Notes: generated by a model not told the origin, from the sequence alone. Positions 46,569-56,205 are shown, numbered from the stretch's first letter. The stretch is DNA of 64,000 bases from Schistocephalus solidus (GCA_017591395.1 WEDG01007505.1:37716-101715); one strand, 5' to 3'. Numbers and translations are program-made.

Positions 46569-46740
46569 AAATAATTCATTTGACCCATTTGTGAAAAACT
46601 CGGCGGCCTCGGTGGGATTCGAACCCACGCCAGCAAGAAGAAGGCTTTAGTACAGCCAACGTTCTAGCCAATTGAGCTACGAGGCCCCACCGGGAGCCGT
46701 AAGTTTAATCACACTTGAGTCAAGTTACCCGCCCAGTCTG
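46569..46740 (-). repeat. SINE-S copy A (minus), 5' truncated
   Basis: Contains the complete tRNA-like part (46605-46686) and the adjoining 'gggtaacttgactcaagtg' body. Its far body is cut off at 46740, where copy B begins in the opposite orientation. Arms A and B can pair with each other over about 170 bases. Confidence 0.85.
46605..46686 (-). tRNA. tRNA-like head of SINE-S copy A
   Basis: On the minus strand the acceptor stem GGCCTCG/CGAGGCC pairs over seven bases. The T arm GTGGG-TTCGAAT-CCCAC is perfect. The A box 'tagctcaattgg' and B box 'ggttcgaatcc' are intact. The anticodon arm is weak. If a GGCT/AGCC stem is used, the loop is GTACTAA and the anticodon ACT. A 13-base variable arm would make it class II, like tRNA-Ser. 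Repetition with flanks argues for a SINE head. Confidence 0.45.
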
Positions 46741-46744
46741 GTAG

Positions 46745-47036
46745 TGATCTGATGGATTCTAGATTGATTGCTTAGGAAATCCTGCTTGGACAGTCAGCTT
46801 GCTGCATCAGAATTTGTGGATTCCATATCTTGCAGTAGGCTGGGCGGGTAACTTGACCCAAGTGTGATTAAACTCACGTCTCCCGGTGGGGCCTCGTAGC
46901 TCAGTTGGCTAGAGCGTTGGCTGTACTAAAGCCTTCGCCTTGCTGGCGTAGGTTAGAATCCCACCAAGGCCGCCGAGTTTTTCACAAATTGGTCAAAGGA
47001 ATTATTCAAATCTGCCAAAATCCTCTACTAAAGAAA
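46745..47036 (+). repeat. SINE-S copy B (plus), near full length
   Basis: Runs from 'ttctagattgattgcttagg' through 'cagtaggctgggcgggtaac', the tRNA-like part at 46890-46971, and 'gtttttcacaaattggtcaaa' to the end 'ctgccaaaatcctc'. The B box is mutated (GGTTAGAATCC). Confidence 0.85.
46890..46971 (+). tRNA. tRNA-like head of SINE-S copy B
   Basis: The 82-base cloverleaf of copy A, with the T loop changed by C to A and one acceptor pair lost (CCAAGGCC). Polymerase III signals are therefore weakened. The D arm GCTC-AGTTGGCTA-GAGC is perfect. Confidence 0.4.
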
Positions 47037-47245
47037 TAATTGTTAAACAAGTCTTCACTCGGCTACTGCTGACTTCTAGTAATGATAAAAACTAGTCTAT
47101 GGCGCTGACGGGAAATCTAAAGCAATTTGAAATTTACATTAGGGTTCGAGCATAATCCTAGTTCACCTAATACTAAATTTAAGGAGAGGCAACATGAGTA
47201 GTATTATTGTTGATTCATTTGGCAAAAGCATGGGAGATTAAATTG

Positions 47246-47523
47246 ATTGGAATAATTCCTTTGACCCACTTGTGAAAAACTCGGCAGCCTCGGTGGGATT
47301 CGAACCCACGCCAGCAAGGGGAAGGCTTTAGTACAGCCAACGCTCTAGCCAACTGAGCTACGAGGCCCCACCGGGAGCCGTGAGTTTAATCACACTTTGG
47401 TCAAGTTACCCGCCCAGCCTACTGCAACGTATGGAATCCACCAATTCTGATACAGCAAGCTGACTGCCCAAGCAGGATTTCCTAAGCAATCAATCTAGAA
47501 TCCACCAGATGACTACCAGGCAC
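47246..47523 (-). repeat. SINE-S copy C (minus), near full length
   Basis: Reads as the reverse complement of copy D over almost its whole length, from 'aataattcctttgacccact' to 'agatgactaccaggcac'. The tRNA-like part lies at 47286-47367. Confidence 0.85.
47286..47367 (-). tRNA. tRNA-like head of SINE-S copy C
   Basis: Same cloverleaf as copy A, with one acceptor position changed at the 3' end (AGCCTC on the plus strand). The A box and B box are intact, and the D arm is perfect. Confidence 0.42.
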
Positions 47524-47532
47524 AAGTAATTA

Positions 47533-47584
47533 GTTGAGGATTTTGGCAGATTTGAATAATTCCTTTGACCCACTTGTGAAAAAC
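47533..47584 (-). repeat. SINE-S 3' end fragment C'
   Basis: 'gttgaggattttggcagatt' and 'ttgaataattcctttgaccc' repeat the start of copy C once more and break off after 'gtgaaaaac'. It shows that a further minus-oriented copy once lay here and was lost, or that the palindrome centre was rearranged. Confidence 0.75.
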
Positions 47585-47597
47585 CCTGCGTCGGTCG

Positions 47598-47896
47598 GTG
47601 CCTGGTAGTCATCTGGTGGATTCTAGATTGATTGCTTAGGAAATCCTGCTTGGGCAGTCAGCTTGCTGTATCAGAATTGGTGGATTCCATACGTTGCAGT
47701 AGGCTGGGCGGGTAACTTGACCCAAGTGTGATTAAACTCCACGCTCCCGGGTGGGCCTCGTAGCTCAGTTGGCTAGAGCGTTGGCTGTACTAAAGCCTTC
47801 CCCTTGCTGGCGTGGGTTCGAATCCCACCGAGGCCGCCGAGTTTTTCACAAGTGGGTCAAAGGAATTATTCAAATCTGCCAAAATCCTCAACTGAT
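47598..47896 (+). repeat. SINE-S copy D (plus), near full length
   Basis: Runs from 'gcctggtagtcatctggtgg' to 'gccaaaatcctcaactg'. It is the best-preserved unit and can serve as the family reference. It ends about 50 bases from the donor site of helicase exon 5 and points against the gene. Confidence 0.88.
47754..47835 (+). tRNA. tRNA-like head of SINE-S copy D, best preserved
   Basis: Acceptor stem GGCCTCG/CGAGGCC, D arm GCTC/GAGC, T arm GTGGG/CCCAC, A box 'tagctcagttgg' and B box 'ggttcgaatcc' are all intact. The anticodon arm pairs over only four bases. It could be charged and used only if the weak anticodon arm folds. A transcribed SINE promoter is more likely. Confidence 0.5.
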
Positions 47897-47948
47897 TGGA
47901 ATAAACCTGCACGATTTAAAAAAGGAGCGATTGTGGAAATTTAGTTAC

Positions 47949-48110
47949 CTGCTGGAGGAATTCCCACAAGCGTCCAGGGGTCGCAACAATAACATCTGGT
48001 TGTCTCTTTAAAAGGCGAGTTTGCTTCTGAATTGCGATTCCACCCACCAGAGCTTGTATGCCAATGGGAGGTTGCATATATTTAGCCAGCTGTCGGAGGT
48101 GGTCCGCAAC
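47949..48110 (-). CDS. DDX24: DDX24-like helicase, exon 5 (motif Ib region)
   Basis: Acceptor 'aaattct-ag', donor 'ctccagcag-gtaact'. It encodes VADHLRQLAKYMQPPIGIQA, LVGGIAIQKQTRLLKRQPD and VIVATPGRLWEFLQQ. GG and TPGR contact RNA in DEAD-box proteins. Residues are about 194-247. The exon is in phase 0 at both ends (54 codons), and the intron before it is only 75 bases. Confidence 0.93.
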
Positions 48111-48185
48111 CTAGAATTTAAATAGCTCGTCATAAAAGTTCTATTAGAAAACAGGCAACAAGCTGTGTCGCGTATTTTGGCCTAC

Positions 48186-48454
48186 CTGTAGGGCGAGTTC
48201 GCGAGTCGGTAGGATAACCAAACCCAGAATACCATTCGACATCTGCCCGACTGCACTGGTTTGTGGCTTATTTGAATGTTCCTGCGTAAAGTCTTTGCTC
48301 TTTTCAGGACTCGTCGTCTTCGAAGATGCATCGTGTACCTTTCTCACCTTCAGCGTATCAGGATCCAACTCCTCAATCATGCCCAACTGACTGAATATCT
48401 TCTTCCTCTTGCGTTCTGCCGGAGTCAGCTGTGCATCAAGCTTCTTTTGGAGCT
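48186..48454 (-). CDS. DDX24: DDX24-like helicase, exon 4 (motif Ia)
   Basis: Acceptor 'cccacgttc-ag', donor 'gccctacag-gtaggc'. It encodes LQKKLDAQLTPAERKRKKIF, SQLGMIEELDPDTLKVRKVH, a polar linker rich in Ser, Lys and Gln, then GILGLVILPTRELALQ. PTRELALQ is motif Ia. The long insert between motifs I and Ia (exons 3 and 4) is a feature of DDX24/Mak5 and separates them from most DEAD-box families. Residues are about 104-193. Confidence 0.92.
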
Positions 48455-48486
48455 CTGAACGTGGGAGAATAAAGGAAAAACTGGGA

Positions 48487-49400
48487 AATAATTATCAGCT
48501 CCTTCTGTGTCTATATTGCGGACGGACGTGACGCCTTCTGGTTCAGAGCCATGTTCGAGTTCTATTCTGGTAAGTAATGATTTTTGACGAGACCTGAAGG
48601 TAAGGTAACGTGATGGCCAGCACCCTACCAGCCTGAATAAACGGCCTTCATTGAAGAGGATTTTCCGTCAATGTCAAAAGAGCACAGAAACTCGGAAATT
48701 CGTTAAACGTGGCCTCCTGTGACCTCGGCTCAACTAAAAACAGTAGGAGAGTCCCCGTTCACAGCCTACCATCCCATTTATTGCTGCGCAATGCAGAGTT
48801 TGCGAAGAAATTAGTTAAAGGCTATCTGAAATGCTCCTACCCCTCTCTTTATAAAAAACCGAAACACCTACAAATGGCGTTTGCCGTAGGTGTTCATGAC
48901 GGGGATGGGAGTGTAATCATTTTTTGGTTGGTTTAAAATTTAAACGCGCAACCGGAAGTTACCTAAGGACAGACCGACTTCTACATAATGTATGTTTTCG
49001 GGAAGTCATCCTCAAGCGGTCACAATTACACGGAGAATAAACTCGTGAGCTATAGACAGGGTTTATACTTGTCTCAACAGAAGCCTTAGTCAAAATCTGC
49101 GTTCCCAGAACACCTGCATGACGGAATCAGTGTGTTGAGGACACTGGAACTGGGGTGGGGATGGGTACGGGTTAGTCAGGTCACACTGGTAAATTAATAA
49201 TATAACAGTGCCTATAAGCAGATACAGTAGACCCAAAAGATTCGCAAGCAAGTACGACGACGAGCTACTCAGTCTTCGATTAAACCACTCAGGACTACTT
49301 ACAGGGAAAACTTGCACTTTTTTCTACGAATAATTATAGGAAGAGGTGCACGAATTCGGCCTCCCACAACAAAACGCTATGGCAAAACCATTTTAAGTAC
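48487..49400. other. Intron sequence, no gene recognised
   Basis: Part of the 3.7-kb intron between exons 3 and 4. No domain is seen. Confidence 0.45.
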
Positions 49401-49409
49401 GAAACTGAT

Positions 49410-49500
49410 TACATAACACTGCTTTTCTGCAACTATCTCTGATGATAGGTTCAAGAGAGAATCCGAAACGTCATGTCAATAAACACCACGCTCTAGTGAT
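49410..49500 (+). mobile_element. Penelope-like end fragment
   Basis: Holds the best hammerhead-like core in the window, followed by 'atgtcaataaacaccacg', like the 'gaataaac' that follows the motif elsewhere. The rest of the element is missing. It lies in a helicase intron, opposite to the gene. Confidence 0.45.
49439..49472 (+). ncRNA. Hammerhead ribozyme-like motif, core intact
   Basis: CTGATGA (49439-49445), then GGTTC, a loop and GAATCC (helix II with one bulged T), then GAAA, C and GTC at 49470-49472. All conserved core bases of a hammerhead are present in order. Helix III would be a single C-G pair, as in the minimal hammerheads of Penelope-like elements, which work best as dimers. Flanking bases do not form an obvious helix I, so activity is uncertain. 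Confidence 0.5.
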
Positions 49501-49692
49501 CGCTTATTTTTCTTTTTCCTCTGAGCTGCTTGGATCGCAGACTTTCATTCTGGAAAATAATTTAATTTTGTGATGACGTTTTATTATTAGAAGTCTCCGA
49601 ATTTGACGCAGGTGGTAACACATGGAAAGAACACGCTGTATCGATAGTTACTTTCAAAAGCTGTCGACTAATGGTTTGAACGGAAATCCACT

Positions 49693-50007
49693 TCAGAGAG
49701 CGGCCAATCTGACGGTAGACAACGAGAAAATAAATAGTAAGATGCTAAACAACAGTGTCAAGGAGGGTCCTCGGTTACAAGAATAGGCACTATCGTCAAA
49801 TAGACATTGCAATGCTGCAGGATAAAGCTCCTGTTCACCGAATAATTCAGAGCATGATTCAGAGTAAGCCTTTTTGTTTGCAGCCTGTGAAGCATTTTTA
49901 GTCCCGCCAACAGCCTGGACCTCAATGAGAGTAAAAATCTCTTTGCACTTATCAGCAGAAACTGGGACAAGGCAAAAAAACACCTTCCCAGGAGGCCAGC
50001 CCGCCAT
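49693..50007 (-). CDS. Unrecognised ORF in helicase intron
   Basis: Minus-strand frame of 104 codons: KVFFCLVPVSADKCKEIFTL, then ALQCLFDDSAYSCNRGPSL. Composition looks protein-like, with five Cys, but I recognise no family. It may be a relic of an unidentified element or an alternative exon. No splice acceptor with matching phase to the helicase was found. Confidence 0.2.
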   Translation of the reverse strand: MAGWPPGKVFFCLVPVSADKCKEIFTLIEVQAVGGTKNASQAANKKAYSESCSELFGEQELYPAALQCLFDDSAYSCNRGPSLTLLFSILLFIFSLSTVRLAAL

Positions 50008-50299
50008 AAACAGCTTTGTATTTTCTATGTCCGCACGACTTACAGCTTTTTACACACAAAAATACAATCAGTTAGGTAATAATACGTTGTACCTGTTATA
50101 GTTCTTAATTGTTTTCTCGTTTTATTATTTTTTAATTCCTTATTTTCAGGTAGAGCAGGCTTTCGATAATTAAACCTGCACAAGATCGTTTTTTGGTTTG
50201 GTGGCCTTAGATTAAATTATTGTTTCGCTACTAAGTAACAAGTTTAAAAAAAGCAAACTATTTGTCTTTGAAAAATGGTCGTTTCATTAACGAAGTGTC

Positions 50300-50392
50300 C
50301 AGATGTAGACTCGTCGCCCATATTTCCGATGCATTTTCAGTCTCGTATAGGTCTTCTAACTCACATGCGCATTCATGAAAACTTGCAATGAA
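50300..50392 (+). pseudogene. Zinc-finger tail of a LINE
   Basis: The plus strand encodes FPMHFQSRIGLLTHMRIHEN and stops two codons later. RIGLxxHMRIH is the last finger motif of the zinc-finger LINE family seen at 36880-38262. Only the terminal finger remains. Confidence 0.45.
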
Positions 50393-50639
50393 ACACACCT
50401 CAAAACATTACATTCCACCCATAGGCCCCCATCACACATGAAACCGTACCATATCAACCATCACAGGCGCAAAATCGGTATCACTGATATAATTGGGAAG
50501 CGTATTTTCGGGTTCCATCTCCATGTGAGCTCTGTGGCACTCCAACGCATTTGAGATCGGGGCAGCTAACCAACTCTTTGTGAAAACAAGGTCTGTTTTG
50601 TTAGGGGGCCAGCTGGTGCGTAGCACGCGCAGACGGGTT

Positions 50640-51560
50640 TTCTAGCCACTGCGCCTAATCCCCGTATCAGTTGACTCACGGGTTCGGACAGTAGACTGGT
50701 GCCTGGGAGAGGATGAAGTTGACTGTGAAAATCTACCACCACTGCACTTTAGAACATTCCTTTCTATAATAAATCTGTCAAGCTTGAATCTACCAGGACA
50801 CACTGAAAGTCTTGAATTGAAAGGTTGTCAATGGACGGTATGACAGTTTGACCGTCATATATTCGACGATATCCACTGTATGCTCCACAGTAGGTTGGTG
50901 TAGGTACCATGAATTGTGTTGGATTATAGTGAGGGCAGACTTGCGCTGCATCCACCTCGCCACTTCCCCATCTAGGACCGGTGCAAAGACAGAAACAAGA
51001 AGATCGAAGGTGAAGGAGGACGCAGGCTCACGCACTGTGTTCCACTACAAACAAAAACACAACAGCAAAGAGGGCAGCGGCTCAGAGCCCAGTTCAGTTA
51101 GAGTGCCATAAAGGTCACATAAAGAAGGAGGCACTGCAGTCTGACTCTCAGTCCGCCAGTCAGCCACTCCGCACATATACGCGCTGGGCCGGGTTACATC
51201 GTCAGTTGGCAGCCTTCCAAGCCACAGCTTTTAGCGCATCGCGATAGCTTCAAACGTGACAGATTGTTTATAGTGAGGAAAATGCACTGAGCCATCGATC
51301 TCACTCTCTCTCTATGTCCCACCACAGAATCAGGCCACCGTCCGAGCCGGTCAGTTTTCTGATGCGGGAGTGGGCGCAGTGGCTGGCGAACCCGTCTTTA
51401 CGTACCACAACACGACCTTACTCTTATGAGACAAACTAAGATTACCAAGAACAGGAGGTAAGAAGGAGCCATCACCGTCCCAGTCCACTGATCAGCCAGT
51501 CAACACACAACACGTGACGCGTGGTCTGGTATATAGCGTCAGTTAGCAGCCTTCCGCCAC
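50640..51560 (-). repeat. R1 copy, reverse, long
   Basis: 'ggtatgacagtttgaccgtc', 'tgctccacagtaggttggtg', 'aaagacagaaacaagaagat' and 'cataaaggtcacataaagaa' appear in reverse R1 order. They are followed by 'ggcagccttccaagccacag', 'gattgtttatagtgaggaaa' and 'agttttctgatgcgggagtg'. The family's two internal duplicates are both present. The first 180 bases are less certain. Confidence 0.65.
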
Positions 51561-52117
51561 GATTGTACAACTCAGATTTCACAGTCGGACCTGTGTTTGT
51601 GGGGAGGAATCGATTATGGGACTGATGGTCAGGCTCAATGATTCTTTCTTAATGTCGTCTCAATGGCATTCACGCATGTGGGATCCCAGTCGCCAATACC
51701 ATTTGTTTTAGAAACCTGAATATTGTACGGGGAGCAGGTCATTTGACACGCGTTGACAGCTTGCACTGAGGCGAAACCCCTGTAGTGAACGGTAAGAACT
51801 TTATAGAACGCTGTACTAGTTCACACTGTTTTTTGTACGTCCACGGCGTGATATTAAAGGAATTAAATTACTGCGCCAGGAATAAGATTGGGGCTTAGCA
51901 CACGAAAGTTGAAGGTAGACTACACACTATTCACCAAAGCATTAAAACATTGTTCAGTTTCTTTTTTTTCAGATAGTCGACTACATGTATCTCGGTCGTA
52001 GTGATGGCAAAACCTTTTTGTTGGAAAGTTCGAACCGTACTTTTTAAAGCAAATTTATTCTTTTAATTTTTTAGAAGGTTTTATGCACTCAAGATATAAT
52101 CCCAGCTAGACACTTAC
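51561..52117. other. Intron sequence, no gene recognised
   Basis: T-rich in the plus strand near 51960-52080. Nothing recognisable apart from its place in the intron after exon 3. Confidence 0.45.
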
Positions 52118-52196
52118 TTTTTAACTTTTTTGATGGCTGCAACGGAGGCGGTTCTGTCTTTTCTGGCAAACAAGCCGCCGGTTCCATTGATTTCAT
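52118..52196 (-). CDS. DDX24: DDX24-like helicase, exon 3 (insert)
   Basis: Acceptor 'gtatac-ag', donor 'aaaaa-gtaagt'. It encodes MKSMEPAACLPEKTEPPPLQ PSKKLK, a Pro/Lys-rich part of the insert between motifs I and Ia. It ends in phase 1, which exon 4 completes to Lys. The sequence itself is not conserved. Phase agreement on both sides and good splice sites support it. Confidence 0.7.
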
Positions 52197-52907
52197 CTGT
52201 ATACGACGAACATTAATTCAGAATAAATGCCATAATAAAAGACAAATACAGACCGATGAGAGCCCAATATTCCATCAAAAATTATTCCGAATCGGGAAAG
52301 CACAATATGGGAGCTCTGCTGTCATTAAAAAACTTGAAAGCGAAAAGTTGACGGGTCGCACACAATACGGACGCCATGGCGTAAAGAAGACCAAACAAGA
52401 GTTCTTGTCAACAGTCAATAAAGAATCCGCATGACAAACTCTGGTTTACTTATCGTCCAAATCCTGACTCCTATCTAAGTAAAGGTATACATGGTTTCAG
52501 GTAGTTCACAGTTCAACGTTCAGGGCGATGAGGGGCAGTCGTAAATAACAGAATAAACGTAGGCGGCCTGGAAATGGGCGTTAGTCATGGTGTAAGAAAG
52601 CTTACTATCCGTTAAATTCCAGAATTTAAAAGGATTAGAAAAAGGGAAGATTTCATCTAAACAGAAAATTTATTCTAGCACTGGGACTTGGTATTCGGGT
52701 ATTCGATTCCGAAAAGTGCGCTAAGGTGGATAACTCCACACGAAACATGACTCTTTTTTATCAAAAAACAAAAAGTATTAACTAGAGCGCGTGAACAAAC
52801 ACGGACAATTACTGATAGATCTAATAATACTAACCCTGATACAGCACGAAACCTTTGAGAAGCGACTACTTATCAGGTACTTTTGGCGTTCAGAACGGGA
52901 GACTTAC

Positions 52908-52985
52908 CGAAGTTTCAAACTTTAATTTGGCCTCATGTACACGCATTAGTAGAGGTACCCCGAAAGCCAGTGTCTTTCCACTGCC
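52908..52985 (-). CDS. DDX24: DDX24-like helicase, exon 2 (motif I)
   Basis: Acceptor 'ctcctttgt-ag', donor 'aacttcg-gtaagt'. It is 26 codons in phase 0: GSGKTLAFGVPLLMRVHEAK and LKFETS. With the last residues of exon 1 it forms APTGSGKT, the Walker A motif that binds ATP. The gene splits this motif with a 41-base intron. Confidence 0.93.
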
Positions 52986-53026
52986 CTACAAAGGAGACGA
53001 GTAAGAAAAGCAGGAATATTGCATAC

Positions 53027-53184
53027 TGTCGGTGCTGAGCCTAGAATATCGGCATAGTCGCGAATGGCGAGCGTCAAAACATGTTGTTGAATAGGAGTCG
53101 GATGCTCGAACTTAAGGTCCTCAATTGCCTTGAGAATATCATCGGAAATCAGAAGTGATCTCCACATGGTCAAATCCATCTTTC
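53027..53184 (-). CDS. DDX24: DDX24-like ATP-dependent RNA helicase, exon 1 found (Q motif)
   Basis: This protein family unwinds RNA during large ribosomal subunit assembly in the nucleolus, which is known for Mak5 and DDX24. The exon follows 'tttaatttaac-ag' and starts GAAAG-ATGG, then 51 codons: MDLTMWRSLLISDDILKAIE, DLKFEHPTPIQQHVLTLAIR and DYADILGSAPT. FEHPTPIQ is the Q motif and W six residues in aligns with AWKDL of DDX24. The nine exons give about 689 residues. DDX24 proteins usually have an upstream basic N-terminus, which was not found here. The gene either starts at this ATG or has earlier exons. Confidence 0.9.
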
Positions 53185-55335
53185 CTGTTAAATTAAATAA
53201 AAAGAGAAAATGCTGATAAATGCGCAAATTCAGCCAAAAAAATTATTAAGGACTCGGCAAAACCCAAAAATGCAGCGTCGAAGTCGCGTTCAGAGTTAGT
53301 TATTTGTGAAGATAGGCTGGAGGAGAAAAGTCGGTCGTCCGGAAATTTCTAGGCCATGGTGCTACTTGCAACTTATGCACAAGCGCGCATGGCCAATAAC
53401 CATGTCTGGTAATGTAATTTAGACTCATCGTCGAGACTAGACAAAGCCAGCCATAAATAAAACATCCAGACCGCCGTTAGGTACCTACTTATATGTGAAA
53501 TGTAAGAGGGACATCGCAAAATGAATGTCCGAGTAATCTTAGCTGCGCCGCCCACAGGAGTCGGTCTGTGATCAATTGCTGCTACTTGCAGCGGGTATAT
53601 GGGTCAAATTTGTTTTAAACAAAGACCAGACAGAACCAGCAATCGGATTCACTCCACTTATTAACATTTCCTAGACCGGATATTCTGCGACTACATGCGA
53701 TGTCAGCATACCGTTGTAACCAAATACAACTAGTTATCTTACCGAAGGTAAAATAAACCAAATAAGATGAGTTCACCTTTGAGCTGCAACGTACTTGAGG
53801 CAAAAATTAATACTTTAACTCACGTTAAGCTGGTACAGAAAATACAATGAGTAAATTCGAAGTGGCATACAATTTGATTTGCCGTTTTAAACTATTTAAA
53901 ATTTATGATTCGGGCAAGAACGAACTAATATATACAAAAACGGTTATTTCACTTGGTTTCTTGAAATGCTCTGGCACAGATAATCTTAAACCAACGACTT
54001 CAGAACATGCGCACCCCGTGGCCTATTCTGTTTGACCGCGTAACATTGTGCGTAGTATAAGTAATCCACCTATAGGAATATGAACCAGAAAATTCTGCAT
54101 TTCGAACCCTTATTGTTAACCAACTCGTTTTAGTGATTTTAGAAACCACGCTAGTAAATATTTGCATTAGAGAACTTGTGATCACATAAGCAAGTGGATA
54201 TTTGTAAGCTGAGTAGCTAATGGTGCAAGATAACAGTAATTATGGTGCATAAAGAGGGCTAACCGAAATAAAAGAGCATAGTGAGGACATAAATACATGA
54301 AAATTTGACAAAAACTTAGACAAAGTAAACTGGAAAACCAAGCTTGACAAGAGCATAGAAAGTATGTAACGATAAACATCATTATTCACAGATACGATTG
54401 ATTGAATTCAGGTAAAACAGCACAAAAGCGACATATTTTTTCCTTTTTGGACAAATCCTAGCTTGACACCAATATATGGAAACTTTCGTAAAGCTCACTA
54501 ACAGTATGTGGTTGGGATTTGCCATGCCATGGCAAGGTGACTCATTCAACGCCACTGTCCGTCTAGCCACACCACCGGAAAAAAATTTCTAAGAAACCTT
54601 TATTGACCATCGGGTCCCGACCTCTACGGCATCATTTTCGTAGCCCCGATCGTAATAATTGAGAACTTCCAATGGTAGTTGTACCCTTAAATGTTTACCG
54701 ACTCTCTGTTAATTTTTATGGTGATTCTAACATCCATCGCATATGCTTTGTATCACCATAAGTATGAAAAACGCAGGTACATTAAGTTTATTGCAAGGAA
54801 AAGTTAGTCCACGACCTACTTTTGAAGCTGTACCGAAAAATCACGTAGGACCGTCTATCGGCGCCTCTAACCACTCGGCCATATTGGAAGGGAGTTTCTA
54901 TCAGCAAATTAATTGAGTAGTAGAAAATATTTGCAACTATCCTTATTCTGCTAATTGTTCACCTCTCGCTAAACGGTTAAAAATTGTAGTAAGCTTAATT
55001 GATGAAGCTTACTAAGATGCAACTCCTATGGGTTTTCAGCTACCTACAGAAATTATTAGGGTTGGATCAGGAGGTAGGCAGGCTAATAGAGGAAATAGAT
55101 AACTTTTAAAAATGTATTTCTTACCCACCTGTTTAAAAAGCTTCTTTCCGTGTAAAACCTTCCACAAAGCGAAAGACGTATGCCTCTTCAAGCATACATG
55201 AACCTCACATAAAAAATATAATGTCTACCGAACCCAATAAACCAGAGGGCGTTTCGCTACTTCAAAAGCGAGCTCCATCTAGCCCTTGCTCCAAACCATC
55301 ATCACTTAGCTAAGGCCGCATTAGCAATAATCTGG
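53185..55335. other. AT-rich sequence upstream of the helicase, no gene recognised
   Basis: Would contain the helicase promoter or further 5' exons if they are close. Minus-strand frames (53555-53373, 53803-53615, 54185-54000) lack the lysine- and acid-rich make-up expected of the family's N-terminus. No repeat landmark is seen. Confidence 0.4.
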
Positions 55336-55343
55336 CTTAACAG

Positions 55344-55516
55344 CCGAGCGCTGCATCGCTGCTAGACGCTGCATCAACATGCGATGTTAAAGAGGATGCT
55401 GAGTTTGTAAAGCCAAAGAAGAAAACGTCTAAGAATACCAATTCGTTCACGGATTTGGCTCCAGTCTGCGCAATTCCCGGTTCACCTGGACCTATCGGAC
55501 CAAGTAAACTGCGTAG
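55344..55516 (+). CDS. Candidate orphan exon, unknown protein
   Basis: Acceptor 'tctggctta-ac-ag' and donor 'ctgcgtag-gtattt' bracket 173 bases open in the frame LLDAASTCDVKEDAEFVKPK followed by KKTSKNTNSFTDLAPVCAIP and GSPGPIGPSKLR. The charged, Ser/Pro-rich style suits a disordered region of a regulatory protein. The minus strand is also open, but reads less like protein. No neighbouring exon was found. A downstream gypsy insertion could hide it. Confidence 0.3.
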
Positions 55517-56199
55517 GTATTTGTACAATTTACATGTTTGTATTTTTTTTGTTCAACTGAACATTTATGCAAACTAGTTTCAATAAGCTAAAAAATACAC
55601 ACAGCTTACTTTAACGCGCAACTGGGTCGTCTCCTGTTTTCGCTGCTGAATGTAACCAGCGCTCTCTGATTATGCCGATCTGTACCAATTATTTGTAGTC
55701 AATTACAACGATCGATGTTCATTCATCGATCGCATTTCACCAGACTTCATCTCAATTGAACTCCTGAATCTGCTCATCGTCCATGGTACATAGCTTTCTG
55801 GATCTAATGTAGAGCTCATTATAATCCTCAACAACACATGTTATCTAAGAAGGCTACGTTTTCGTGAGTCTGCATTCTAACAATCCTCTGTCGTTTTTTT
55901 TCATTTGAAGTTTATACACACGATTCTCCACTTAGCTTTATTTTTTGGTTCACCTTAGTTCTAAGCAGTTTTAACTGTTGTCTTTACTACAAATGTTGTG
56001 ACCCCGTTTTTCTATCATTAAACAGCATATTACTTACTACGACGGACAACGAGACTAACAAAGACGCTCTTGACGTTAATACCCCCTCTTTCAAATCGCC
56101 CCATTTAAGCCGAGCATCCCCCGCGTATAGTTTAGGCAGATCAATACAGTTTTCTCGACACGCCGTATCACCAGTGAACGCACGCGTTATTCATACTTA
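55517..56199. other. No gene; possible gypsy II 5' LTR and leader
   Basis: The end of this stretch, 'aaacagcatattacttacta', is followed by a region without ORFs up to gag. This is where a 5' LTR end and primer binding site would lie. I could not match it to the presumed 3' LTR by eye. Confidence 0.35.
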
Positions 56200-56205
56200 G
56201 TGCAA

